This document shows, piece after piece, positions 7,239 through 14,710 of a stretch of DNA of 20,356 nucleotides (its first letter is position 1; every line of letters starts with the position of its first letter). The notes under the pieces were generated by a model that did not search any database, was not told the origin of the DNA, and was given only the letters and a program-made list of their open reading frames with translations. The stretch covers positions 1 to 20,356 of the IMG/VR virus record IMGVR_UViG_3300025698_000077. One strand, given 5' to 3'. Origin of the DNA: a virus. The position numbers were made by a program, and so were the translations under genes.

Positions 7239-8600
7239 TCAAAGACAGCCGAGGAGCTTAATCTCAGCATCCTCAGCCGTGGTACGTGGTGTTTTATAAT
7301 CCCATCGCTCGACTGGTTTACCCTCACAAGCTGTCATATAGTACTGTTTGTTTTGGTTCATTACTGGGTTTACTTCTCTTATGGAAATTGAACTTAACTC
7401 GACAGTTGCTGACAACGGTTCGATGTTGATATCTGGAATAGTTCCATCTGCTACTATGGTGAGGGGTGTACCTTCCCATGTAGTGTACGCGAGAGAACCA
7501 ACCTTTATCCTGAAAGACCCAGCCTCCAGCTCACAGTCAACATTGTAAGTTGCCGACAGCGTTACATCACCTAACTGAGACACTACTGGTCCAAAAGCCG
7601 CTCCAGAGTATGTAAGGACTTTATTGGCTACAGTCCACCCAGTTCCAAGGGTCCAATCATCAGCACCATAAATAAACTGACCATTGATTACAATATCAGC
7701 CCCAAGCTCACCCCAATTGGTTTGTGTCATAGGTAGTGGATGCCCAAGTCCATCAGTAAGATAATTCCCACTGGTACTAGCAGCTTCCATATCCATAATA
7801 GCCTGAGACACCATAGGCTCACCATTCCAGAATGTAGGGATAGTTACGCTATATGTGCCTATAATGTTACCCTCTGAGTCGTGACAGTCTAGTCCTTCGC
7901 CTTCGTTGATTGGAATAAGAGTTCCATTAATATCCACATTTCTTATGATCCCACTAAACGAAACGGTGTTTACTGAAATGTTTTTGATAGCGAAGGATAC
8001 ACCTGTTGGTATGTTAATGCTCTGCGTTTGATCTCCAACTGTAAGAGTGAGTACACCGTTGACTCTCACAAACGAACCAAACCCTGTAACATTAGTTACT
8101 AAACTAAAGTATCTAGTGTTGTCATCATTTAATTTGGCAGACCATTTTCCACCTAGAATCCTAAGCAAGCAAGGACCAGCACCAGCACCAAACAACATCT
8201 GGTGAACTAGATTACCTGCGCTTGAATCAACATAAAAAGTTATGTAAAAATCGTCATTGAATACCACTTCAGTATCTAGTATTATTTCATCATCAATCCC
8301 ATTAAAAGTACCAATAGGGCTAGTCTCAGGTGCGTAATGCGTATCTTTACAAAAGTTAAATGTTCCGCCTTTGTGATAAACATCAAATTGACTAACAGGG
8401 TAAGGGTACATCACGTCATCACCAGTAATCTCCCACCAACCATCAACAGCATTAGGGTTATACCCAGACGACTGAACACCAGCTCTCATGTTAGCTGTAG
8501 TCCCATCCCACGTAATGGTATGTAATCCGGTGTCGTCCCACGAGGTTAGTCCAGCTAGTGGACCTTCACTTAATCTAAAATGTGCAAATAGAGTACTCAT
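7239..8600 (-). CDS. Tail fibre / receptor-binding protein, lectin-like, C-terminal portion
   Basis: A 453-residue beta-rich protein. Residues about 85-230 (FNGIDDEIILDTEVVFNDDF, then YITFYVDSS and later FSGIIRNVDINGT) look like a concanavalin A/LamG lectin domain. Residues about 310-415 (NGQFIYGADDWTLGTGWTV and following) resemble a carbohydrate-binding beta-sandwich. The C-terminus is short and cysteine-containing. It probably binds a cell-surface glycan. The N-terminus (LFAHFRLSEGPL, then a TWDGT stretch) matches the middle, not the beginning, of related phage fibre proteins. The missing front appears to be encoded at 8968-9348, with an HNH gene between. The ATG overlaps the HNH stop (ATGA), and the Shine-Dalgarno GGAGGCTGGAG lies inside the HNH gene. 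Confidence 0.8.
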   Translation of the reverse strand: MSTLFAHFRLSEGPLAGLTSWDDTGLHTITWDGTTANMRAGVQSSGYNPNAVDGWWEITGDDVMYPYPVSQFDVYHKGGTFNFCKDTHYAPETSPIGTFNGIDDEIILDTEVVFNDDFYITFYVDSSAGNLVHQMLFGAGAGPCLLRILGGKWSAKLNDDNTRYFSLVTNVTGFGSFVRVNGVLTLTVGDQTQSINIPTGVSFAIKNISVNTVSFSGIIRNVDINGTLIPINEGEGLDCHDSEGNIIGTYSVTIPTFWNGEPMVSQAIMDMEAASTSGNYLTDGLGHPLPMTQTNWGELGADIVINGQFIYGADDWTLGTGWTVANKVLTYSGAAFGPVVSQLGDVTLSATYNVDCELEAGSFRIKVGSLAYTTWEGTPLTIVADGTIPDINIEPLSATVELSSISIREVNPVMNQNKQYYMTACEGKPVERWDYKTPRTTAEDAEIKLLGCL

Positions 8601-8971
8601 GCTCCAGCCTCCCTCATCTTATGGTGCACAACTTCATCGCTGGTTAGCTCCCTCCCGAGAACTTCTCTGGCTATATCTCTATGTTCCCTGACTCTATCGC
8701 CATGCCTGTCTGTAATATAAATATAACCTTGACTGCTCAGCCTAGATACACCATTCCAAAAATGCGAGTTCTCACCGCTTACCTTTTCCAAGAATGAGCA
8801 TCCGCATGAAAATGTATTGTTTCCACTAAGGTTATCACCCATAACAGCTACTGCGTTTCCACAGTCACACTCGCAGTGCCAAATTTCGTCTATACGTAAG
8901 ACTGTGAGTCTTCCGAACTTATGCCCTGTGAGATTTTCTTTTTTTCCCAACCTACTTAACCAATCAATCAT
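8597..8971 (-). CDS. HNH homing endonuclease, C-terminally truncated
   Basis: A 124-residue protein. The N-terminal half, LTGHKFGRLTVL then WHCECDCGNAVAV and TFSCGC, is the cysteine-rich zinc/DNA-binding module seen in phage HNH and AP2-type homing endonucleases (C33, C35, C37, C56, C58). The C-terminal half (GYIYITDRHGD, REHRDIAREVLGRELTSDEV, VHHKM) is the start of an HNH nuclease domain. Homologues continue past HHKNG with a DNRPENL helix holding the Asn and last His; here the protein stops ten residues after the HH pair begins, so the nuclease is probably crippled. It overlaps both neighbours by four bases (ATGA at each end) and separates two parts of what looks like one fibre gene. Confidence 0.82.
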   Translation of the reverse strand: MIDWLSRLGKKENLTGHKFGRLTVLRIDEIWHCECDCGNAVAVMGDNLSGNNTFSCGCSFLEKVSGENSHFWNGVSRLSSQGYIYITDRHGDRVREHRDIAREVLGRELTSDEVVHHKMREAGA

Positions 8972-9348
8972 AAGTCAGTCCATACGTTGAGGTCATAGAA
9001 TGTACCAGCAGTTGTGAATGTTATTTCCTTCAGTACTGTATCAACAACAGCAGTAGCAGTTCCTTGATACGTTATAGTAGCATCAGAAGGCATATCCGGC
9101 ATGGATAGTTTTTCATCAGTACCGTTCACAAAAATACAACTAGACTTGCTCATATCAAAGTTTTCAGCGTCTGGCTTCTTCCATGAGTCTAGTTTTTGAT
9201 CTACACCATCATCATTTCCCCTGAGCCAAACAAGGAGGTCTTCTGAGTATGGAGGCTGAGTCAACACCCCACCACCAACTGGCAATCCGAATGGATTACC
9301 TATTGTTGGCGCAATTATCTTCATTATAGTCGGATAGATAACACCCAT
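8968..9348 (-). CDS. Tail fibre N-terminal portion, upstream half of a split gene
   Basis: A 126-residue protein with a Gly/Pro-rich start (APTIGNPFGLPVGGGVLTQP) and a beta-rich domain SEDLLVWLRGNDDGVDQKLD through TYQGTATAVVDTVLKEITFT, ending in GTFYDLNVWTDL. In related phage fibre proteins such an ending leads straight into a PLAEG-type segment and a lectin domain, which is what begins the gene at 8600. It is therefore read as the front part of a fibre split by the HNH gene. The stop overlaps the HNH ATG (ATGA). AAGGA lies eleven bases before the start, a rather long spacing. Confidence 0.7.
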   Translation of the reverse strand: MGVIYPTIMKIIAPTIGNPFGLPVGGGVLTQPPYSEDLLVWLRGNDDGVDQKLDSWKKPDAENFDMSKSSCIFVNGTDEKLSMPDMPSDATITYQGTATAVVDTVLKEITFTTAGTFYDLNVWTDL

Positions 9349-9353
9349 GTCAA

Positions 9354-9641
9354 TTAATTCCTTATAATAACAGGTTGTTTACTAGGCTTCTTTCTATGAT
9401 ACAGTCTAACCCCAGTGCCTACCGCAGTAATCCTTAGTTTTATTGGAGCGAATATGCTTTTAGCTGTATTATCTACATCAAGATTGGCACTAACTCCTCC
9501 ATCTTTATATTCAAACCAATCAGAGGTAGTCTCACCCATCTGATCTACAGCTACTGTTCCTGTTGGGTCTGTCATGGCAATTGTAATCTTATCACCATCG
9601 GGGCTAAGCATCTTAACCCCTCCTGCTTGTTCTATCCACAT
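9354..9641 (-). CDS. Small beta-rich tail-tip protein
   Basis: A 95-residue protein made of short beta-like segments (DGDKITIAMTDPTGTVAVDQ, SANLDVDNTAKSIFAPIKLR) with no membrane segment. AGAGG five bases before the ATG is a good Shine-Dalgarno. It lies among tail fibre genes, five bases upstream of the fibre N-terminal gene, so a structural or connector role is likely. The sequence does not match a family I can name. Confidence 0.65.
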   Translation of the reverse strand: MWIEQAGGVKMLSPDGDKITIAMTDPTGTVAVDQMGETTSDWFEYKDGGVSANLDVDNTAKSIFAPIKLRITAVGTGVRLYHRKKPSKQPVIIRN

Positions 9642-9667
9642 AACGCCCTCTCTACGGGTTTATTAAA

Positions 9668-10342
9668 TTAATGCCATCCACCACTGAAATCATAGGCCAA
9701 TATATCGGCAGCAGTACTACTTGCGTTAGACATGATAGCCTTAATGGCAATAATGTGTCCAGCCATGGTAGTATAATTATCAGAACCACGAAGGAAATAT
9801 TCTTTAGCAAATGTTATAAACTCTTCATTTGTAAATGGAACAAACCCTTCTGTAGTAAGCCAAGATCCAGCATTAACAGTACCACGAAATGTTAAAATTG
9901 GATCTGTTCCAAGTTGAGATAAACAATCATTCTGTGTAGCCTGAATTGATTCTTTATCAGAAGTAAAGCTAACACCATTATAACTAAAATCTTTAAGATT
10001 TTCTTCTTTTTTTCGTTCAGCTAATGCTTCATTATGGTTTTTAAACGCAAGGTCCTTGGCAACATCAACATCGAGACCATAATACTCATTAAGCTTGTTC
10101 TGTGCTATTTGATTAACATCATTAAGAATCAAATCATAGGTGTCATAAGGAACGCTTTTCTTGATACCATCTACAATATGAAAACCTTTATCTGGTTCGT
10201 AATTAACTTTAACCATTCCTGCAAATGATACTGACGGTACACATCTGTTAAAATCTTCAACCGTATCAAATGCAACTTCATTTCCATTACTATCTCTAAG
10301 AAGTATAAACTTAGCTTTTTCTAACAACAATATTCTTTTCAT
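9668..10342 (-). CDS. DUF4376-like tail fibre accessory protein
   Basis: A 224-residue protein. The C-terminal half, from FSYNGVSFTSDKESIQATQN to FITFAKEYFLRGSDNYTTMA, follows the pattern of DUF4376, a domain common in phage fibre and assembly proteins (a tryptophan-containing GSWLTTEGFVPFT segment between two helices). The N-terminal 100 residues are mixed alpha/beta with a charged helix (ALAERKKEENLKD). It starts three bases after the stop of the tail-collar gene. It may be a fibre-tip or fibre-assembly protein. Confidence 0.7.
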   Translation of the reverse strand: MKRILLLEKAKFILLRDSNGNEVAFDTVEDFNRCVPSVSFAGMVKVNYEPDKGFHIVDGIKKSVPYDTYDLILNDVNQIAQNKLNEYYGLDVDVAKDLAFKNHNEALAERKKEENLKDFSYNGVSFTSDKESIQATQNDCLSQLGTDPILTFRGTVNAGSWLTTEGFVPFTNEEFITFAKEYFLRGSDNYTTMAGHIIAIKAIMSNASSTAADILAYDFSGGWH

Positions 10343-10345
10343 TAT

Positions 10346-11386
10346 CTATTCCATTGCAAAAGGTAGATTTCCTTTTACTATAAAGTTTAATGCGAACCAA
10401 GGAGGTAATCCCTCTCCAGACCACGTAATAGCATGATCATGATCAACTATCTCTGGATGTTGTCTATCACATGACATAGTTGCTGGCCCTGTATACATAT
10501 GAGTATGACCAAACGAATCTGTAAGACCATCAACGACAAGTTGATTATTACCAGAAATAGTACCATCACCAGTAGCTGACGCTTTAATGAAGCAATCTCT
10601 AAGGTCAAGAGTGCCTAGTGTACCATCACATTTTAACCAACCCTCTGGAATAATATCTGATTGGTACATAACAATAGGATTACCACCAATCCTAGCAGCA
10701 GCAGCCTTCCACGCCCTTAGAACAACATGTTTAATCTGACCTGTAACTGTAGTATTGGCTAAAGTATGGTCATGAGCAAACTGCGTACCTTGCCAAGTAT
10801 TTGTATTTCCGCAACCAAAGTCCGCCATATTTGGCCACATTGTCATATGATCATGACTCATAATAGAACTGTTGGTAGCTATACTATGTGCAGCAGCTCC
10901 AGCACCGGTTACACTAAAACCTTTAGCATAACCTCCATTTGCTTCAAGAGCATCAAACGCTATAGCATTACTAATCTCACCATCAGAGAATAATATACCA
11001 TTTTCTGGAACAAATGATTTAGCTGTAGCTTGTATCAGTTTAAGATTTGAAGACTCAGGTTTGTAAGAAAAATCTACAGTATGATCGTGAGCACCCTGTG
11101 GTGTATATGTGGTACCGGGTTTACCACTACCATTACCCCAATCTGTACCATATGCACTCTGTAAACCACCAGTATGAGCACCACTAGTTGTTGTTGTAGT
11201 AGTAATCAATGGAGAATCTGTAGCCCCTAAAGTCTTTGTACCTGATGCACCAACAATATAAAAGTCATCAGCATAAGTAAACGCTTGAAAGCCAGTAGGG
11301 ATGATTAGACTATCCAACCCTATAATGGCTCCAATCGGTAGCATAATACCGCTGGAACCAACAGTATACCACCAATTTTTAAACAT
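10346..11386 (-). CDS. Tail-collar fibre protein with two collar modules and HxH motifs
   Basis: A 346-residue protein. Residues 243-275 (IIPEGWLKCDG, then LDLRDCFIKASATGDG) are a phage tail-collar domain, and residues 15-60 show a degenerate second copy (LIIPTGFQAF, then DDFYIVGASGTKTLG). Each copy is followed by metal-binding-type HxH motifs: HDH at about 100, 178 and 205, then HTH at 294 and HDH at 316. Similar HxH motifs bind iron in T4 gp37 needle tips. The two halves end in similar segments, IKHVVLRAWKAAA and PPWFALNFIVKGN. This is probably a trimeric fibre tip. The start overlaps the previous gene by eight bases. Confidence 0.85.
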   Translation of the reverse strand: MFKNWWYTVGSSGIMLPIGAIIGLDSLIIPTGFQAFTYADDFYIVGASGTKTLGATDSPLITTTTTTSGAHTGGLQSAYGTDWGNGSGKPGTTYTPQGAHDHTVDFSYKPESSNLKLIQATAKSFVPENGILFSDGEISNAIAFDALEANGGYAKGFSVTGAGAAAHSIATNSSIMSHDHMTMWPNMADFGCGNTNTWQGTQFAHDHTLANTTVTGQIKHVVLRAWKAAAARIGGNPIVMYQSDIIPEGWLKCDGTLGTLDLRDCFIKASATGDGTISGNNQLVVDGLTDSFGHTHMYTGPATMSCDRQHPEIVDHDHAITWSGEGLPPWFALNFIVKGNLPFAME

Positions 11387-12221
11387 ACCCTACCCCACAA
11401 ACACCACCATCAATATTAAAACCACCATCCTCACTACAAAAGACAAGTCTATCTCTATATGCAGACAATGTTGGAACTGATCCACCTGGCCACTTAACAG
11501 CTGGGCTCCAAGTAATGTTATGATTAGAACTATTAAGTATTAACATTATAGTTTTATGTAAATTAGATTCAAAACCAGTAAAATAAATACTTGTTGCTCC
11601 AGCAATATTTATAGTAAATACATCACCAAGAGATACGTCTATAACAATTGCTCCTGATGTTTCTACAACATTTACTGAAGTGTTTCCACCTGAACCAATA
11701 GCAACCCACATTGTATTGTTAAATACAGATGCAGTATGTTCTTGAATACAGCGCCAAATATTTAAACCATAAACAACAATATCTCCAACATAATATTTAG
11801 CTGATAATGAATGAAATTTAACTGCTATAATATCAATAGGATTTCCATATGGATCACCAATACCAAACTTAAGATCTGTTGTATTTACAAACATCTCTCC
11901 ATGTCGCATTGATCCATTATCTGGTTCATCGCTTGCAGTATCGTAGATATCTGCATCTTGCGCATCGTTCATAACCTCAATAGTAATACGACCTTCAACA
12001 CTACTAGCAGCACCATGTGCTTGATTAAAAGCTTCACAAGTGAATACATTACCACTTGTATTTGTAACCTTTATTACTTCTTCTTCTACAGTAACATACA
12101 TCCAATCTCCAGAAGAGAGGATTGGAAACTGTGAAGCACTTGCAACAATCATCACAGTATGGCCAACCTCAACCGGAGAGTTAAGTACCGTAGAAGCATT
12201 ATTGCTATATCTAACTTTCAT
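11379..12221 (-). CDS. Tail fibre protein with chitin-binding-like module
   Basis: A 280-residue protein. Residues 1-85 are beta-rich and repeat-like. Residues 105-140 (RHGEMFVNTTDLKFGIGDP and on) match the short tail-tip segment common in phage fibres. Residues 142-175 (KYYVGDIVVYGLNIWRCIQE, then HTASVF and MWVAIG) resemble a type-3 chitin/carbohydrate-binding module (YxxGDxV, WxC, HT, W). The C-terminus (ITWSPAVKWPGGSVPTLSAY, then RLVFCSEDGG) is a typical fibre end domain. AGAGGG lies before the ATG. It overlaps the tail-collar gene and probably assembles into the same appendage. Confidence 0.8.
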   Translation of the reverse strand: MKVRYSNNASTVLNSPVEVGHTVMIVASASQFPILSSGDWMYVTVEEEVIKVTNTSGNVFTCEAFNQAHGAASSVEGRITIEVMNDAQDADIYDTASDEPDNGSMRHGEMFVNTTDLKFGIGDPYGNPIDIIAVKFHSLSAKYYVGDIVVYGLNIWRCIQEHTASVFNNTMWVAIGSGGNTSVNVVETSGAIVIDVSLGDVFTINIAGATSIYFTGFESNLHKTIMLILNSSNHNITWSPAVKWPGGSVPTLSAYRDRLVFCSEDGGFNIDGGVCGVGYV

Positions 12222-12252
12222 ATCTAACCCTCTTTCTGGTTATAAACTAACG

Positions 12253-12684
12253 TTATGCTACAGTAATTGTCCATATAATTGTCATAACGTCACCATCACC
12301 CTTGTTAACAACGTCAAACACTGTACGTGCAAGCATTACACCACCAGTTGCTTGATCGAATAGTCCAGCTTCAGTCAGAGCACCATCACCATCACCATTA
12401 CCCCAAGTACATGCATACTGAACTGTATTGGCAGTAAGAGAACCACCGGCAGTTTGTAAAGCATTACGGTCCACAGCACTAACTAATGCAGTTTGTCCAG
12501 CAGCTGCGCTAGCAGTACCTGAACCAACCTCCATATGGGTCATTGCATTTCCAACACCAGTCATCATACCGGCAACCCATTCTTTACCGGCATCAACAAC
12601 AAGGTTGTTAAATTCGCTGTGAAGGTTTCCGTTCATAAGCACTTGAAGCTTACCTGTGACTTTTACATTCGCTTTTACGTTCAT
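12253..12684 (-). CDS. Virion/tail-tip beta-structured protein
   Basis: A 143-residue protein with NNLVVDAGKEWVAGMMTG, then MEVGSGTASAAAGQTALVSA and an EAGLFDQATGG segment. This order (untethered N-terminal strand, NLVxDAG helix, GxGTxxxxxxxTxL strand, EAGLF near the end) is common in small phage tail-tip and fibre-base proteins. The ATG follows AGGAGTATAGG and lies one base after the previous stop. It is probably a structural component at the base of the fibre. Confidence 0.75.
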   Translation of the reverse strand: MNVKANVKVTGKLQVLMNGNLHSEFNNLVVDAGKEWVAGMMTGVGNAMTHMEVGSGTASAAAGQTALVSAVDRNALQTAGGSLTANTVQYACTWGNGDGDGALTEAGLFDQATGGVMLARTVFDVVNKGDGDVMTIIWTITVA

Positions 12685-12685
12685 C

Positions 12686-13441
12686 CTATACTCCTGTTAC
12701 AATAATTTGTACTTCTTCTGTAAGTCCAACAACCGTAATGACTGTAGACTCATTATTACTACCATTAATTATTAACTCATTAAATAAAAACGAATTAAAC
12801 GGACTATAATTACCTTCATCACCAACTTCATTATTAAACTCTTTGGTAATGGAATCTTCTACTTCAAGTAGATCACAGATACTCTTCCCACCAATTTGTG
12901 CAGTAAAATGCTCAATAAAGCTAACACTATCAGTTGCATCATATTGGATAGTTTTAGTAAGTCCAATCTCAGTTACATCACTAACAAATGAATTATCTTC
13001 AACAAATCCATCATCAATTGTTCCATCAGATATGTTTCCATATAGACTATCGTCAGTATCAACAGAATCTACTTTGGAAAAACTAATCTCTTTATTAAAA
13101 TATTCAACTGGATATATTATATCATTAAGCCTTACTATAGCCCTAGACAAATCAATATTAATATCTTCTTGCATAAAGATTGCGTCATCAAAATCAGACA
13201 ATCTTCTAACACCTACATTGAATTGTGTTTCATTGAACAATGCAGTACCAAGTCCACTACGTACTTGACTAATATACTTGTACAATACCTTACGTTGCTC
13301 ATCTAAGGCATCAATTGGATCAATTTTGTTTTTTGTAATATCATAACCAAGACTATCTTTAAAATAAACATCTTGATCAGTGCCGTCGAACCATCTGTTT
13401 AGACTAGATTCAATCTTACATGCGAATGCCCAAACAGCCAT
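12686..13441 (-). CDS. Structural protein of the neck/tail region, unknown family
   Basis: A 251-residue acidic protein rich in Asp, Ile and Asn. The N-terminal third is helical (WAFACKIESSLNRWFDG, ALDEQRKVLYKYISQVRSG). From residue about 125 the sequence changes to short Asp/Ser-rich strands (DDSLYGNISDGTIDDGFVED), resembling repetitive beta structure. The ATG overlaps the previous stop (TAATG). Position between the Ig-like protein and tail-tip genes suggests a tail component. No family recognised. Confidence 0.7.
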   Translation of the reverse strand: MAVWAFACKIESSLNRWFDGTDQDVYFKDSLGYDITKNKIDPIDALDEQRKVLYKYISQVRSGLGTALFNETQFNVGVRRLSDFDDAIFMQEDINIDLSRAIVRLNDIIYPVEYFNKEISFSKVDSVDTDDSLYGNISDGTIDDGFVEDNSFVSDVTEIGLTKTIQYDATDSVSFIEHFTAQIGGKSICDLLEVEDSITKEFNNEVGDEGNYSPFNSFLFNELIINGSNNESTVITVVGLTEEVQIIVTGV

Positions 13442-13920
13442 TACTTACCTCCTGCACATTCTTTGAAATATTCATCGAATGGATTACAATAGAAATCCTC
13501 TCTAACTTCAAAAGGTATATAGTTTCTAGCAGTAACTATTCTATCACCACTTCTGTCAGACCCCTTATATCTAACTTCAACCAATCCAATATATTTACCA
13601 TGCTCACCTCCAAACGAAGCACCGTCGAACCTAAATATAACCTTACCTTCTTCAAGTGGTTGCATTGGAACTCCAATAATTTCACTATGAAGCTCATCGG
13701 AGTTTTCTTCTTTTATGTACATTATTACTTCATTAAAACCAGCAAGACTCAGGTCTGGCCACTCCCATTGAGAATATAATGAATCTTCACTCTGACAGTC
13801 GCTAGACCTGAGATCGACAACAACCTCTTCAAGTCTGTCTTGTGCTGATATGAATATAGTATCTGTATACTTATTGTTAGAAATATTATATGGATCAAAT
13901 GAATTAAAATTACTAGACAT
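13441..13920 (-). CDS. Ig-like beta-sandwich virion protein
   Basis: A 159-residue soluble protein. The central part (FNEVIMYIKEENSDELHSEI to KYIGLVEVRYKGSDRSGDRI) has the alternating strand pattern and the closing YIPFEVRED strand of Ig-like proteins of the BppU-N type, like the shorter protein at 4163-4534. The C-terminus has two Cys and a GGK end. GGAG lies eleven bases before the ATG, inside the small upstream ORF. It probably forms part of the neck or tail-fibre attachment site. Confidence 0.65.
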   Translation of the reverse strand: MSSNFNSFDPYNISNNKYTDTIFISAQDRLEEVVVDLRSSDCQSEDSLYSQWEWPDLSLAGFNEVIMYIKEENSDELHSEIIGVPMQPLEEGKVIFRFDGASFGGEHGKYIGLVEVRYKGSDRSGDRIVTARNYIPFEVREDFYCNPFDEYFKECAGGK

Positions 13921-13924
13921 TATA

Positions 13925-14002
13925 CTATTGCTCCATGGTAGCGTTATAGTTCAGAACTTCTAACAATTTGTCTTGAGATACTGTATGTATAAATTTATTC
14001 AT
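13925..14002 (-). CDS. 25-codon mini-gene between adaptor and Ig-like protein
   Basis: The ORF starts at ATG 14002, which overlaps the stop of the adaptor gene (ATGA), with AGAGGA about six bases upstream. It encodes MNKFIHTVSQDKLLEVLNYN followed by ATMEQ. The product looks like a single amphipathic helix. Its last codons carry the GGAG that serves the next gene. The overlap and Shine-Dalgarno favour real translation, perhaps as a coupler that carries ribosomes to the next gene. No function can be named. Confidence 0.5.
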   Translation of the reverse strand: MNKFIHTVSQDKLLEVLNYNATMEQ

Positions 14003-14652
14003 ACAAATCCTCTCTCTTCAAGCTTAACGTTACTATTAAGATTATCGATTGCAGCAAGACCGCTTGTTTCAATGGCCTTACAGTCGGCGATGTATCTCAT
14101 ATAGTAAGTATTGTTTGTCTTATCAACATGTCCGTCAACACCAAGGAACGCTTTATACGCAACGTAATCAAGTATGGCTTGTGTGAATGCACTTGTAATA
14201 GAAATCTTATCTGTCGGTCCAGTTACCTTTTTCGGACTTGCAATGTAAATCAAACTAACCCTAACCTGACTATTGAGATCCTCTCCTTTAACCAAACAAA
14301 CAAATGGCTCAGGAAACATTAAGCTCAATGCCTTGTCAGTCTTATCAACCAACACTTTACGTTCATTATTAAGAGGAACCTGAGTCCCATCTTCTAGCGC
14401 AGCATTAATTGGATAAACAAAGTCATCTGGCAACGCAAATGTTTTATTGTTCTCTATGTCTTCTAGTAGGAATTCTTTCTGAAGGAGGGCAAACTTTTCA
14501 TGTAAAGCTGAGTTCGCTAAATTAAGGAGGCCAATGATATCTTGGAGATTCTTCTCTTGGATCTCATCTCTGAAATCACCACCTATATTCGCTAAGCCAA
14601 GAGGCTTTAATTCACTTGCTACTAGCAAGTTGATATACTCATACACTAACAT
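13999..14652 (-). CDS. Head-tail adaptor-like protein
   Basis: A 217-residue protein downstream of the large terminase. It has N-terminal helices, a central strand region (FALPDDFVYPINAALEDGTQ) and a C-terminal helical pair, AFTQAILDYVAYKAFLGVDG followed by YYMRYIADCKAIE. The AILDYVxYKA pattern is typical of DUF6682-type or gp4-like adaptor proteins that sit below the portal of short-tailed phages. ATG 14652 is chosen over GTG 14664 because GGAG sits about seven bases before it. The assignment is by pattern and position. Confidence 0.7.
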   Translation of the reverse strand: MLVYEYINLLVASELKPLGLANIGGDFRDEIQEKNLQDIIGLLNLANSALHEKFALLQKEFLLEDIENNKTFALPDDFVYPINAALEDGTQVPLNNERKVLVDKTDKALSLMFPEPFVCLVKGEDLNSQVRVSLIYIASPKKVTGPTDKISITSAFTQAILDYVAYKAFLGVDGHVDKTNNTYYMRYIADCKAIETSGLAAIDNLNSNVKLEERGFV

Positions 14653-14710
14653 TATTTGCTCCACGCATAGTTAATTGATACAACCTTTATAAACCAAACA
14701 AATAGCAATG

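Noticed and set aside
8968-9348. Intein or group I intron in the fibre gene
   Set aside because: The flanking halves and the HNH gene are in different frames with stops and starts overlapping by four bases, and no conserved intron core was seen.
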